A stretch of 64,000 nt of DNA from Micromonospora ureilytica (lineage in GTDB: Bacteria; Actinomycetota; Actinomycetes; Mycobacteriales; Micromonosporaceae): the NCBI RefSeq assembly GCF_015751765.1, contig NZ_JADOTX010000001.1, positions 4,092,001 through 4,156,000 on the forward strand. Direction: 5' to 3'. Positions within the stretch are counted from its first letter, which is position 1. Every line of letters begins with the position of its first letter. A model generated the notes under the pieces. It was not told where the DNA came from, ran no database searches, and worked only from the letters and a program-made list of their open reading frames with translations. Of this stretch, positions 1 through 7,996 are shown piece by piece. A program made the translations under genes and the position numbers.

Positions 1-1166
1 AGCACCTGCTGATCGGTCTCCAGGGCGGCCAGCACCGCGGCGACCACGTCGGCAACCGGCGTCGGGGTCTTCGAGCCGTCGGTCCGGCGCACCACCGTCG
101 CGTTGCCCACGGCCAGGTCACGAGGGCCGACCTCGACACGTACCGGATAGCCGCGCAGCTCGGCGTCGACGGCCCGGCGGCCGAACGGGGTGTCGGTCCG
201 GTCGTCGAGCGCGACCCGGACACCGGCGTCGCGCAGGCCGTCGCGCAGCTTGGCCGCCGCCGCGCCGACGCCGTCACCATCCTTGACGACCATGACGTAC
301 GCCTGGATCGGTGCCAGCCTCGGCGGCACACGCAGGCCGTTGTCGTCGCCGTGCGCCATGATCAGCCCACCCAACATTCGGGTGGACGTGCCCCAGGAGG
401 TGGTCCAGGCGTGCTCCCGGCCGCCCTCCTTGGAGGAGTAGCTGATGTCGAACGCCTTGGCGAAGTTCTGGCCCAGCTCGTGGCTGGTGCCCAGCTGCAA
501 CGCCTTGCCGTCGCCCATCATGCCTTCGCAGGTGTACGTGGCCGTCGCGCCGGCGAACCGCTCGCGCGTCGTCTTCAGGCCCACCACCACCGGAATGCCG
601 ATCACGTTGACCATCAGGTCCTCGTACGCCTCGTGCAGGATCCGCCGCGCGTACGCCCGGGCGTCCTCGCGGGTGGCGTGCGCGGTGTGCCCCTCCTGCC
701 AGAGGAACTCGCTGGTACGCAGGAAGATCCGCGGACGAAGCTCCCACCGGACCACGTTCGCCCACTGGTTGAGCAGCAACGGCAGGTCCCGGTACGAGTC
801 GATCCACTTGGCCATGAACTCGCCGATGACCGTCTCGCTGGTGGGGCGCACCACGATCGGCTCGGCCAGGGGCTTGCCACCACCGTGCGTGACGACCGCC
901 AGCTCCGGCGAGAAGCCCTCGACGTGCTGCGCCTCGCGCTTGAGGTAGCTCTCCGGGATGAACAGCGGGAAGTACGCGTTCTCCGCACCCGCCGCCTTGA
1001 TCCGGGCATCCATCTCGAGCTGCATACGCTCCCAGATGGCGTAGCCGGCCGGTCGGATGACCATGGTGCCGCGAACCGGGCCGTTGTCGGCCAGCTTCGC
1101 CTTGGCGATCAGGTCCTGGTACCAGCGGGGGAAATCCTCCGCACGGGGAGTGAGCACGCGTGCCAT
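1..1166 (-). CDS. proS: Prolyl-tRNA synthetase, C-terminus beyond window
   Basis: Class II aminoacyl-tRNA synthetase that charges tRNA-Pro in the cytoplasm. About 388 codons are visible; the gene runs off the left edge, so the C-terminal end is missing only because of the window. The protein begins MARVLTPRAEDF from an ATG at 1166. Motif 1/2 regions are clear: GTMVIRP near residue 33, RPTSETVIG, and RWELRPRIFLRTSEFLWQEG. The anticodon-binding domain follows near the edge. The absence of a long insertion between motifs and the sequence style match the shorter archaeal/eukaryote-like ProRS used by some bacteria (usually about 470 aa). It is divergent from the TetR gene at 1385. Confidence 0.95.
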   Translation of the reverse strand, partial: MARVLTPRAEDFPRWYQDLIAKAKLADNGPVRGTMVIRPAGYAIWERMQLEMDARIKAAGAENAYFPLFIPESYLKREAQHVEGFSPELAVVTHGGGKPLAEPIVVRPTSETVIGEFMAKWIDSYRDLPLLLNQWANVVRWELRPRIFLRTSEFLWQEGHTAHATREDARAYARRILHEAYEDLMVNVIGIPVVVGLKTTRERFAGATATYTCEGMMGDGKALQLGTSHELGQNFAKAFDISYSSKEGGREHAWTTSWGTSTRMLGGLIMAHGDDNGLRVPPRLAPIQAYVMVVKDGDGVGAAAAKLRDGLRDAGVRVALDDRTDTPFGRRAVDAELRGYPVRVEVGPRDLAVGNATVVRRTDGSKTPTPVADVVAAVLAALETDQQV

Positions 1167-1257
1167 GACCGCACATCCTATGCGCCACGCGGGCGGCCAC
1201 CGCGTCCGGGAGTCGCCAAGCCGCGCCGTGCCGCACTCCGCGCCCGCGCCGTGCCGC

Positions 1258-1325
1258 TCCGAGTGGTCCCGAGTGGTCCCGAGACCGCGTTGGGTGGGTC
1301 CACGGCGTTGCGTGGGTCCACGGCG
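1258..1325. promoter_or_regulatory. Direct repeats with GTGGGTCCAC cores between proS and tetR
   Basis: The divergent spacer holds two copies of GTGGGTCCACGGCG (1294-1307 and 1312-1325, 18 bp period). Each contains the short inverted repeat GTGG-GT-CCAC. A tandem GAGTGGTCCC lies just before. Their position 60-90 bp upstream of the TetR-family start makes them candidate operators for that regulator. This is inference; simple repeat expansion is the alternative. Confidence 0.3.
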
Positions 1326-1384
1326 GTGGGCGGGCCTGGACGACGCTGGGCGGGCCGAGGGTGCGACCGTAGAATTCGACCACC

Positions 1385-1988
1385 ATGGCTACATCGACGG
1401 ACTCCCCTCGACAGCGGCTGCGGGACACGATCGTGGACGCCGCCCGCGCGCGGACCATCACCGCCGGGTGGGACGCGGTCCGGATGGGCGGAGTGGCCAC
1501 CACTGCCGGGGTGAGCCGGCAGACCGTCTACAACGAGTTCGGCAGCAAGGCGGGCCTCGCCGAAGCGCTCGCCCGCGCCGAGGTGGACCGGTTCGTCGGC
1601 GACGTTCGCGACGCGCTGCTCGCACACGGCTCCGACGTACGGGCCGGCGCGTACGCCGCCATCGCGCGCACCCTCTCCACAGCGGCGGACTAACCCGTTG
1701 GTCACAGCGATCCTGACCAGCGCCCGGGGCGGCTCGGACGAGCTACTGCCGTACCTCACCACCAGGGCCGAGGTGGTGCTCACCGAGGCGTCCGGCGCGC
1801 TGATCGACCGGGCCGGCGACCACCTGCCCGGGGCGGACCGGGCCGCACTGGCTTTCGCCGCCGACACCACCGTCCGCCTGGTGGTCAGCCACATCGTGCT
1901 CCCCCGCGAACCGATCGAGCAGACCGCCACGGCCCTCGCCGACCTTGCCGTACACCTCTTCAGCGCCGCCGCCCGCCCAGCCCCCTGA
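1385..1988 (+). pseudogene. TetR-family regulator split by a one-base frameshift
   Basis: The first reading frame (1385-1693, 102 codons) encodes a normal TetR N-terminus with helix-turn-helix around GVATTAGVSRQTVYNEFGSK. It stops at TAA 1691-1693. The next frame carries the matching C-terminal part up to 1988, reading NPLVTAILTSARGG then a ligand-domain sequence. Dropping the T at 1691 joins the two as STAAD-NPLVTAILTS, giving a protein of about 200 aa, which is normal for the family. So one extra base disrupts the gene. It is either a recent pseudogene or a base error; no slippery sequence suggests programmed shifting. It is divergent from proS. Confidence 0.8.
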
Positions 1989-2099
1989 GCCCCCGGCCGC
2001 CCCCTGAGCCCCCCGGCCGCCCCCTGAGCCCTCCGGCCGCCCCCTGAGCCCCCCGGCCGCCCCCTGAGCCCTCCGGCCGCCCCCGGCGCCCCCGGCGCC
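1981..2099. repeat. C-rich 20-bp tandem repeats
   Basis: Five 20-bp units of the type CCCCTGAGCCCCCCGGCCGC (units begin at 1981, 2001, 2021, 2041, 2061; CT/CC variants alternate), followed by CCCCGGCG repeats. The array starts at the end of the TetR frame and abuts the palindrome at 2100. Confidence 0.9.
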
Positions 2100-2177
2100 A
2101 AGATCCGAGCAAATTCCCGGATGTTGCTGCCTCGGGCGCGCGGGAGGCAGCAACATCCCCGATGTTGCGCGGATCTT
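2100..2177. repeat. Long imperfect palindrome (P1)
   Basis: Ends AAGATCCG and CGGATCTT, with inner arms CGGATGTTGCTGCCTC and GAGGCAGCAACATCC around a GC-rich centre. Total span is 78 bp. It lies 112 bp after the TetR stop and ends about 15 bp before the surviving AraC homology. It resembles the palindrome at 2982-3053, which shares GGATGTTG in its arm. Confidence 0.85.
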
Positions 2178-2362
2178 CCTCATCGATCTCGCACCCGAGA
2201 CTGCTGCTGGAGACGACCGACCTCACCGTCGACCAGATCGCCCACCGCTCGGGTTTCGGCACCACCGCCGCCCTACGCCAGCAACTCCACCAACGCATCG
2301 GCGTAGCGCCCTCGACCTACCGCCGCACCTTCCACCCCCGCCCCGAGCTGGCCGAACCCTGA
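2162..2362 (+). pseudogene. AraC-family regulator, C-terminal remnant
   Basis: From about 2195 the frame reads the second helix-turn-helix of an AraC/GlxA-type regulator: RLLLETTDLTVDQIAHRSGF, then ALRQQLHQRIGVAPSTYRR. A full member is about 300 aa or more; here only about 55 codons survive. The 5' part is missing and the palindrome 2100-2177 sits at the break, so I read it as a truncated remnant rather than a gene. The nominal ATG at 2162 lies inside the palindrome arm. Confidence 0.75.
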
Positions 2363-2384
2363 TCCCCCACCCCCAGCCCTCGCA

Positions 2385-2432
2385 CCTCCCCGCCTCCCCG
2401 CCTCCCCGCCTCCCCGCCTCCCCGCCTCCCCG
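2385..2432. repeat. 8-bp CCTCCCCG tandem array
   Basis: Six perfect copies of CCTCCCCG between the AraC remnant and the palindrome at 2433, which it touches directly. This is the C-rich left flank seen next to most of the window's palindromes. Confidence 0.95.
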
Positions 2433-2502
2433 CGATCTTGCATTTACTGTTGTGGATTTGCCCTTTTGTGCGGCTTTTGTCGCGACAGAAAGTGCAAGAT
2501 CG
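2433..2502. repeat. Family A palindromic element, copy 1
   Basis: A 70-bp element with outer arms CGATCTTGCA and TGCAAGATCG and less exact inner arms (ACTGTTG against CGACAGA). It begins 71 bp downstream of the AraC remnant stop, directly after the CCTCCCCG array, and is followed by G-rich sequence. Related copies are at 7894, 33683 and 46223. Confidence 0.85.
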
Positions 2503-2537
2503 GCGGTGGGATTGGGGCGGGGTGGGCAGCACTGGTG

Positions 2538-2587
2538 TGAGCGTGATGTCTGTGGGTCATCGTGATGACTCACCGACATCACGCTCA
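2538..2587. repeat. 50-bp palindrome (P3)
   Basis: Arms TGAGCGTGATGTC and GACATCACGCTCA flank a nearly paired centre (GGGTCATC against GATGACTC), so almost the whole 50 bp can fold. It lies 43 bp beyond the stop of the minus-strand DinB-like gene ending at 2630. Its sequence differs from families A and B, but its placement is the same. Confidence 0.8.
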
Positions 2588-2629
2588 ACTGGGCAAGACC
2601 TTCGGCGCCGACCGGCCGATCGACGTCGC

Positions 2630-2971
2630 TCAGGACCGGAGGACGTGCAGCTGGGACTGATGCTTCGGCAGGTGCACCCGCATGTGCAGGTCCAGGGTGC
2701 GGGACCAGGGCAGCGGCTCGTCGACGATGAGGTCGAAGCCCTCGCGTAAATGCGTCGCGACAGGGGTCTCGGCGGCCAGGCCAAGCTGATCGACCAGCCC
2801 GCACAGCCGATCGCTGGTGCCATGCAGCAGCGCCTCGGTGGCCTGGATCATCAGCTCGTCGTTGGCGACCAGATGCGCGACGATCTGCTCGGCGCTGAGC
2901 TGCCCCTCCGGAGCCGGACCGAACCCGCCGGCGTCGACCTCCGCGAACAAGGCACCGTAAGCCCGCCGCAA
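2630..2971 (-). CDS. Short DinB-like protein, possibly degraded
   Basis: 113 codons opening with TTG at 2971. The N-terminal part (AYGALFAEVDAGGFGP, then EQIVAHLVANDELMI) and the C-terminal HLPKHQSQLHVL match the DinB/mycothiol-dependent-enzyme helical-bundle fold. Members of this group that I recall are about 150 aa with a longer middle, so an internal deletion is likely. There is no ATG or GTG start and no clear ribosome site: the 5' end runs into the palindrome at 2982-3053. It may be a decaying gene. Function unknown. Confidence 0.5.
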   Translation of the reverse strand: MRRAYGALFAEVDAGGFGPAPEGQLSAEQIVAHLVANDELMIQATEALLHGTSDRLCGLVDQLGLAAETPVATHLREGFDLIVDEPLPWSRTLDLHMRVHLPKHQSQLHVLRS

Positions 2972-2981
2972 TCCCCACCAA

Positions 2982-3053
2982 GATCGCGCTCGATCCTGGA
3001 TGTTGTGGCATCCCTTAACGCCGAGGCCACTACATCCTGGTTCGAGCGCGACC
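2982..3053. repeat. Imperfect palindrome (P4)
   Basis: Arms GATCGCGCTCGATCCTGGAT... and ...ATCCTGGTTCGAGCGCGAC, with GTTGTGGC pairing against GCCACTAC inside. It lies 45 bp downstream of the amidohydrolase stop (3098) and 10 bp from the TTG start of the DinB-like gene. It shares GGATGTTG with P1. Confidence 0.8.
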
Positions 3054-3097
3054 TCGCGCGCCGCATACGGCGCGGCACGGCGCGGCGCTCGCAGGGG

Positions 3098-4183
3098 TTA
3101 GCGGATGACACGGCCGCGGAGGATCGTGCGGGACGGGGCGCGGACGACGCGCAGGTCACCACGGGGGTCTTCGGGGTAGACGGTCAGGTCGGCCAGGCCG
3201 CCTTCGACCAGGCCCGGGAAGCCGAGCCATTCGCGGGCGCCCCAGGAGGCGGCGGCGAGTACGTCGATGGGGGCCATGCCGGCTCGTTCGTGCAGCAGCA
3301 GCATCTCCTCGGCGGCCAGCCCGTGGTCGATGCCGCCTCCGGCGTCGGTGCCCACGTAGATCGGCACCCCCGCCTCGTACGCGGCACGCACCACCTCGGG
3401 GAAGCCGTCGCGCAGCGCGAGCATGTGCTCGGCGTACCCGGGGAACTTGCCCCGCGCCTGTTCGGCGATGCCTCCGAAGGTGGCAATGTTGATCATCGTG
3501 GGGACCAGCGCGGTGCCCTGGCGGGCCATCTCGTCGATCAGGTCGAGGTTGAGCCCGGTGCCGTGCTCCACCGAGTCGACGCCGGCCCGCACCATGATCT
3601 CGACGGCTGATTCGGAGAAGGTGTGCACCGCGGCGCGCACCCCGGCGTCGTGCGCGGCCCGCACGGCGGCGGTGAGGGTGTCCGCGTCCCAGGCCGGCGC
3701 GAGGTCACCCACCCCCCGGTCGATCCAGTCGCCCACCAGCTTCACCCAGCCGTTGCCGGCCCGCGCCTGCGCGGCCACCGTGGCGGCCACCTCGGCCGCG
3801 TCGACCTCCACGCCGATGTCACGCAGGTAGCGCTTCGGTGGGGCGACGTGCTGGCCCGCGCGGGCCAGTCGCGGTAGGTCCGGCGCGTCGTCGAGTTCCG
3901 GGTACGGGTACGGCGAGCCGGCGTCGCGGATCGCCAGCACACCTGCGTCCCGGTCGGTGTGGGCCAACTCGCGGGCCTGGTCGAGCGAGGTGATCGGGGC
4001 GCCACCTCGGGCGATGCCGATGTGGCAGTGCGCGTCGACCAGCCCCGGCAGCACGAAGCCGCCGTCGACGACGGTCTCCGCGCCGGGCACCGGGTTGAAG
4101 GTCACCCGGTCGCCGACCAGCCAGAGATCCCGGACCTCGTCGTCGGGGAGCAGCACGCCGCGCACATGAAGAGCCATGCGCAC
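3098..4183 (-). CDS. Amidohydrolase-family enzyme
   Basis: Metal-dependent TIM-barrel hydrolase of the imidazolonepropionase-like amidohydrolase family; the substrate cannot be told from sequence. 361 codons from GTG 4183 (an ATG at 4177 would remove two residues). Metal ligands are visible: DAHCH at residues 50-54, K148 in WVKLVG, H187 in VHTFS, H207 in VEHGTG and D280 in GTDAGG. No signal peptide, so cytoplasmic. It follows ffh on the same strand; M. tuberculosis has a similar amidohydrolase (Rv2915c) beside ffh, which suggests an old neighbourhood rather than a functional link to protein secretion. Confidence 0.85.
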   Translation of the reverse strand: MRMALHVRGVLLPDDEVRDLWLVGDRVTFNPVPGAETVVDGGFVLPGLVDAHCHIGIARGGAPITSLDQARELAHTDRDAGVLAIRDAGSPYPYPELDDAPDLPRLARAGQHVAPPKRYLRDIGVEVDAAEVAATVAAQARAGNGWVKLVGDWIDRGVGDLAPAWDADTLTAAVRAAHDAGVRAAVHTFSESAVEIMVRAGVDSVEHGTGLNLDLIDEMARQGTALVPTMINIATFGGIAEQARGKFPGYAEHMLALRDGFPEVVRAAYEAGVPIYVGTDAGGGIDHGLAAEEMLLLHERAGMAPIDVLAAASWGAREWLGFPGLVEGGLADLTVYPEDPRGDLRVVRAPSRTILRGRVIR

Positions 4184-4204
4184 AGTCCTACCTGATCACT
4201 CCCC

Positions 4205-4231
4205 GTCGGGGGCGAGCAGGTCGCCCCCGAC
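4205..4231 (-). terminator. ffh transcription terminator hairpin
   Basis: Perfect stem GTCGGGGGCGA / TCGCCCCCGAC with a 5-nt loop, 12 bp past the ffh stop. There is no clear U-tract, as is usual in actinobacteria. Confidence 0.7.
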
Positions 4232-4242
4232 CGGCAGGGAGG

Positions 4243-5808
4243 TCAGCGGGGGCGGTTGTCGCCACCCTTGCCGAGCTTGTTGAAGTCGATCTTCGGGAGC
4301 TTGAAGCCGGGCGGAAGGCCCTGGCCGCCGGCGAGATCGTTCGGGTCCATTCCCGGCGGGAGCTGCGGCATACCACCCGGGAAACCGCCCGGGAGTCCGG
4401 CGCCGGCGCCAGCGCCGGTACGCGGACGACCGCCGCCCTTGGTGCCCTTGCGCTTGTTCTTGGGCGACTTGGTCGCCTTGCGGCGGCCACCGCCGGGCAG
4501 GCCCATCATGCCGCCCATCTGCTTCATCATCTTCTGCGCGTCGGCGAAGCGGTTGAGCAGTTGGTTGACGTCCATCACGGTGACCCCGGAGCCGTTGGCG
4601 ATGCGCGCCCGGCGGGAGCCGTTGATGATCTTCGGGTTGGTCCGCTCGCCCGGGGTCATCGACCGGATGATCGCGGTGACCCGGTCGAAGTGGCTGTCGT
4701 CCAGCTCGGCGAGCTGGTCCTTCATCTGCCCCATGCCGGGCATCATGGCCAGCACGTTGGCGATCGGGCCCATCCGCCGCACCGCGATGAGCTGGTCGAG
4801 GAAGTCGTCAAGGGTGAACTGCTCACCGCCCATCAGCTTGGCGGTCATCTTCTCCTTCTGATCGGAGTCGAAGGCCTGCTCGGCCTGCTCGATCAGAGTG
4901 AGGACGTCGCCCATGCCGAGGATGCGGCTGGCCATCCGGTCGGGGTGGAAGACGTCGAAGTCCTCCAGCTTCTCGCCGGTGGAGGCGAACAGGATCGGCT
5001 GCCCGGTGACCTCACGGACCGACAGCGCGGCACCACCACGGGCGTCGCCGTCGAGCTTGGAGAGCACCACACCGGTGATGCCGACGCCGTCGCGGAACGC
5101 CTCGGCGGTGCGGACTGCGTCCTGACCGACCATCGCGTCGATGACGAAGATGACCTCGTCCGGCGAGACGGCGTCGCGAATGTCGGCGGCCTGCTGCATC
5201 ATCTCGGCGTCGATGCCGAGCCGGCCGGCGGTGTCGACGATGACGATGTCGCGAGCGGAGCGCTTCGCGTGCTCGATCGACGCGCGGGCCACCTGCACCG
5301 GGTCACCGGTGCCGTTGCCGGGCTCCGGGGCGTACACCTCGACACCGGCCCGGCCACCGAGAACCTGGAGCTGCCCGACGGCGTTGGGGCGCTGGAGGTC
5401 GGCGGCGACGAGCAGCGGCTGGTGCCCCTGGCCCTTGAGCCAGCGCGCCAGCTTGCCGGCGAGGGTCGTCTTACCGGAACCCTGGAGGCCGGCAAGCATG
5501 ATCACCGTGGGCGGCTGCTTGGCGAACTGGAGCCGTCGCCCCTCACCGCCGAGCACCTTGATCAGCTCTTCGTTGACGATCTTGATGATCTGCTGGGCCG
5601 GGTTCAGCGCCTGGGAGACCTCGGAGCTGCGGGCCCGCTCCTTGACTGCCGCGATGAAGCCCTTGACCACCGGCAGCGCGACGTCCGCCTCCAGCAACGC
5701 GAGGCGGATCTCGCGCGCGGTGGCGTCGATGTCGGCGTCGGTGAGCCGCCCCTTGCCGCGGAGCTTGGTGAAGATCCCGGACAGGCGGTCACTCAAGGTG
5801 TCAAACAC
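4243..5808 (-). CDS. ffh: Signal recognition particle protein Ffh
   Basis: GTPase subunit of the signal recognition particle. It binds SRP RNA and hydrophobic signal sequences and delivers ribosomes to the FtsY receptor, which is encoded at 13213-14394. 521 aa from GTG 5808; no in-frame ATG lies near. Order: helical N domain (1-95), G domain with P-loop GLQGSGKT at 107-114, DTAGR, and RGG in GDARGGAAL; then the M domain with methionine-rich helices (KMMKQMGGMMGLPGG). The tail after about residue 430 is glycine- and lysine-rich and longer than in E. coli, which is common in actinobacteria. A terminator hairpin follows at 4205-4231. Confidence 0.97.
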   Translation of the reverse strand: MFDTLSDRLSGIFTKLRGKGRLTDADIDATAREIRLALLEADVALPVVKGFIAAVKERARSSEVSQALNPAQQIIKIVNEELIKVLGGEGRRLQFAKQPPTVIMLAGLQGSGKTTLAGKLARWLKGQGHQPLLVAADLQRPNAVGQLQVLGGRAGVEVYAPEPGNGTGDPVQVARASIEHAKRSARDIVIVDTAGRLGIDAEMMQQAADIRDAVSPDEVIFVIDAMVGQDAVRTAEAFRDGVGITGVVLSKLDGDARGGAALSVREVTGQPILFASTGEKLEDFDVFHPDRMASRILGMGDVLTLIEQAEQAFDSDQKEKMTAKLMGGEQFTLDDFLDQLIAVRRMGPIANVLAMMPGMGQMKDQLAELDDSHFDRVTAIIRSMTPGERTNPKIINGSRRARIANGSGVTVMDVNQLLNRFADAQKMMKQMGGMMGLPGGGRRKATKSPKNKRKGTKGGGRPRTGAGAGAGLPGGFPGGMPQLPPGMDPNDLAGGQGLPPGFKLPKIDFNKLGKGGDNRPR

Positions 5809-5922
5809 GCGAACATCCCGTTTGTCAGTGTTCCGGCGGGCACAACGCGGCCGGCACTGCGGAGTCCGGCCACCGCTAGGGTAACCGCCCGGCCGTAGGG
5901 CCGCTGTCGCCCGGCCCGGGCC

Positions 5923-6579
5923 TCACCCCGACACCAACCCCGACTGGTACGCGAACACGACGAGCTGGGCCCGATCCCGGGCTCCCAGCTTGCCCATCGC
6001 CCTGCTGACATGGGTTCGCGCGGTCGCCGGGCTCACCACCAACTGGGCGGCGATCTCCTCGTTGTTCAGGCCCTCACCGACCAGGCCGACGACCTGACGC
6101 TCCCGATCGGTGAGCGTGTCCAGCCGGGGGTGCGGACGGAGCACCCGGGACGGCCGGGTGGCGAACTCCCGCACCACCCGCCGGGTCACCGACGGCGACA
6201 GCAGCGCCTCCCCCTCGGCGACGAGCCGGATCGCGCGCAGCAGCTCGGCCGGCCTGGTGTCCTTGGTGAGGAATCCACTCGCACCGTGCCGGAGCGCGTC
6301 GAAGACGTACTCGTCCAGCTCGAAGGTGGTGAGCACCACCACCCGGGTACCGGTCAGGTCGGGGTCGGCGACGATACGGCGGGTCGCCTCGATGCCGTCG
6401 ATGCCGGGCATCCGGATGTCCATCAGCACCACGTCCGGCCGTTCCCGACGCGCCAACTCGACCGCCAGCAGCCCGTCGGACGCCTCGCCGGCCAGCGCCA
6501 GGTCGTCCTCGCTCTCCACAAGCGCGCGCAGTCCGAGCCGGACCAGGTCCTGGTCGTCGGCGATCAGCACCCGGATCAT
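5923..6579 (-). CDS. LuxR/NarL-type response regulator
   Basis: Transcription factor partner of the adjacent histidine kinase. 218 aa: receiver domain 1-120 with acidic pocket ADD (8-9), phospho-acceptor D54 in VLMDIRMPG and conserved K in FLTKDTRP; LuxR-type helix-turn-helix at about 150-215 (LTDREREVVGLVGEGLNNEEIAAQL style). Its ATG overlaps the kinase stop codon (ATGA at 6576-6579), so the two are translationally coupled. The input signal and target genes are unknown. Confidence 0.93.
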   Translation of the reverse strand: MIRVLIADDQDLVRLGLRALVESEDDLALAGEASDGLLAVELARRERPDVVLMDIRMPGIDGIEATRRIVADPDLTGTRVVVLTTFELDEYVFDALRHGASGFLTKDTRPAELLRAIRLVAEGEALLSPSVTRRVVREFATRPSRVLRPHPRLDTLTDRERQVVGLVGEGLNNEEIAAQLVVSPATARTHVSRAMGKLGARDRAQLVVFAYQSGLVSG

Positions 6580-7748
6580 GTGGCCGGCTCCACCGGCAGC
6601 CCGGCGTACACCCGGAACCCGCCACCGGCGCGCGGCCCGGTGGTCAACCGCCCGCCGAGCGCCGCGACCCGCTCCCGCATCCCGGCCAGTCCGTGACCGC
6701 CCTCGTCGTCGACCGGAGCCGTTCCGGCGCGGCCCGTCCCCATCCCCCGGTCGGTGACCTCGACTGTCACCTCGTCCGCGCGGTAGTCCACGGTCACCTC
6801 CGCGCTCGCCACCCCGGCGTGACGCAGCACGTTTGTCAACGCCTCCTGCACCACCCGGTACGCGGCGAGATCCACCGCGGCCGGCAACTCGCGGGGCGCA
6901 CCGACCACACGCACCTCGACCGTGAGACCCGCCCCGGCGAGCCGGTCGCGCAGTGCGGAAAGCCGGGCCAGGCCGGGTACCGGCTCACGCTCGGCACCCC
7001 GCCGGACCGCCCCCAGGGTGACCCGCAGCTCGTCCAGCGCCTCGCGGCTGGTCCGACTGATCGCGGTCAGGGCCACCTCCGCCTGCTCCGGCCGCTTCGG
7101 CAGCAGGTGCAGGGCGATCTCGGCCTGCATGCTGATCGCGGCGAGCCCGTGCCCCACCACGTCGTGCACCTCCTGCGCGATGCGCAGCCGCTCCTCGTCG
7201 GCCTGCCGTCGCGCCTGCTCAACTCGACTGCGGGCCTCCTCGGCACGGGTACGCGCGGCCGCCTCACGACTCACCCGCACCACCACCCCCACCGCGAACG
7301 GTACGACCACCCAGGCCGACGCGGGCAGCACTCCCGTCCAACCCGGCGCGGGCCCCCGCCCGAAGAAGACGTGCGCCAACAACAGGACGAACGCGCCACC
7401 GCTGGCGAGCGCCGCCGGTCGCACCGGCAGCCGCACCGCCACGGTGTACACAGCGACCAGGAACGTGACCAGAATCGGCCCGTACGGATAGCCGATCAGC
7501 AGGTACGTCGAGGTGACCACTGTGACCACGGCGAGGGCGGCGACCGGAGCACGCCGCCGGAGCAGCAGGGCGAGCGCGGCGACGGCGATCAGCACCCGAC
7601 AGGCGGCGTCCACCGGCCTCGACCCCGGCTGGTTGTCCCCGGCCAAATCGGTGGCGAGCAACCCGAACCCGAGCAGCACCAGGGCCAGCACGGCATCTGC
7701 CGCCACCTCCGGCCACCGCCACTGCCCGCCTCGTCGCATGGCCGTCAT
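6576..7748 (-). CDS. Sensor histidine kinase, NarL-type
   Basis: 390 aa from ATG 7748 (MTAMRRGGQW; a second ATG lies at 7739). The N-terminal half has about five hydrophobic segments and no recognisable sensor domain. The coiled region EEARSRVEQARRQADEERLR leads into the HisKA_3 dimerisation box, with the phospho-histidine in EVHDVVGHGLAA. The HATPase domain shows TNVLRHAGVASAEV and GHGLAGMRERVAAL. Together with the response regulator it forms a two-component system placed between ffh and glnD. Such membrane kinases without a periplasmic domain often sense envelope stress, but the signal here is unknown. Confidence 0.92.
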   Translation of the reverse strand: MTAMRRGGQWRWPEVAADAVLALVLLGFGLLATDLAGDNQPGSRPVDAACRVLIAVAALALLLRRRAPVAALAVVTVVTSTYLLIGYPYGPILVTFLVAVYTVAVRLPVRPAALASGGAFVLLLAHVFFGRGPAPGWTGVLPASAWVVVPFAVGVVVRVSREAAARTRAEEARSRVEQARRQADEERLRIAQEVHDVVGHGLAAISMQAEIALHLLPKRPEQAEVALTAISRTSREALDELRVTLGAVRRGAEREPVPGLARLSALRDRLAGAGLTVEVRVVGAPRELPAAVDLAAYRVVQEALTNVLRHAGVASAEVTVDYRADEVTVEVTDRGMGTGRAGTAPVDDEGGHGLAGMRERVAALGGRLTTGPRAGGGFRVYAGLPVEPAT

Positions 7749-7840
7749 TCTGCCCGCGCCGACGCCGCTCGACGTGCGTCCACGAGCGGCACCGCCCCTA
7801 CGCCCCCGGACGTACCCCGCCCCACCCTCACCCCGGCCTC

Positions 7841-7893
7841 GGCCCCGGCCCCGGCCCCGGCCCCCGGCCCCCGGCCCCCGGCCCCCGGCCCCG
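7841..7893. repeat. GGCCCC(C) simple repeat
   Basis: About nine GGCCCC/GGCCCCC units filling the spacer upstream of the kinase gene and touching the palindrome at 7894. The opposite flank (7963-7995) is G-rich. Confidence 0.9.
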
Positions 7894-7962
7894 CGATCTT
7901 GCACTTTGTGTCGCCACTATGCGGCTTTCGCGCCTTATGCGGGGACACAAAGTGCAAGATCG
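7894..7962. repeat. Family A palindromic element, copy 2
   Basis: 69 bp with nearly perfect arms CGATCTTGCACTTTGTGTC and GACACAAAGTGCAAGATCG and a centre containing ATGCGG and TTATGC, as in the copy at 46223. It begins 35 bp downstream of the glnD stop (7997, minus strand). Confidence 0.9.
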
Positions 7963-7996
7963 ACGCGGGGGGCGGGGCGGGAGTGCGGCGGGGCGG

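Noticed and set aside
1..1166. Truncated proS pseudogene
   Set aside because: The frame is intact to the window edge; the missing part is outside the window.
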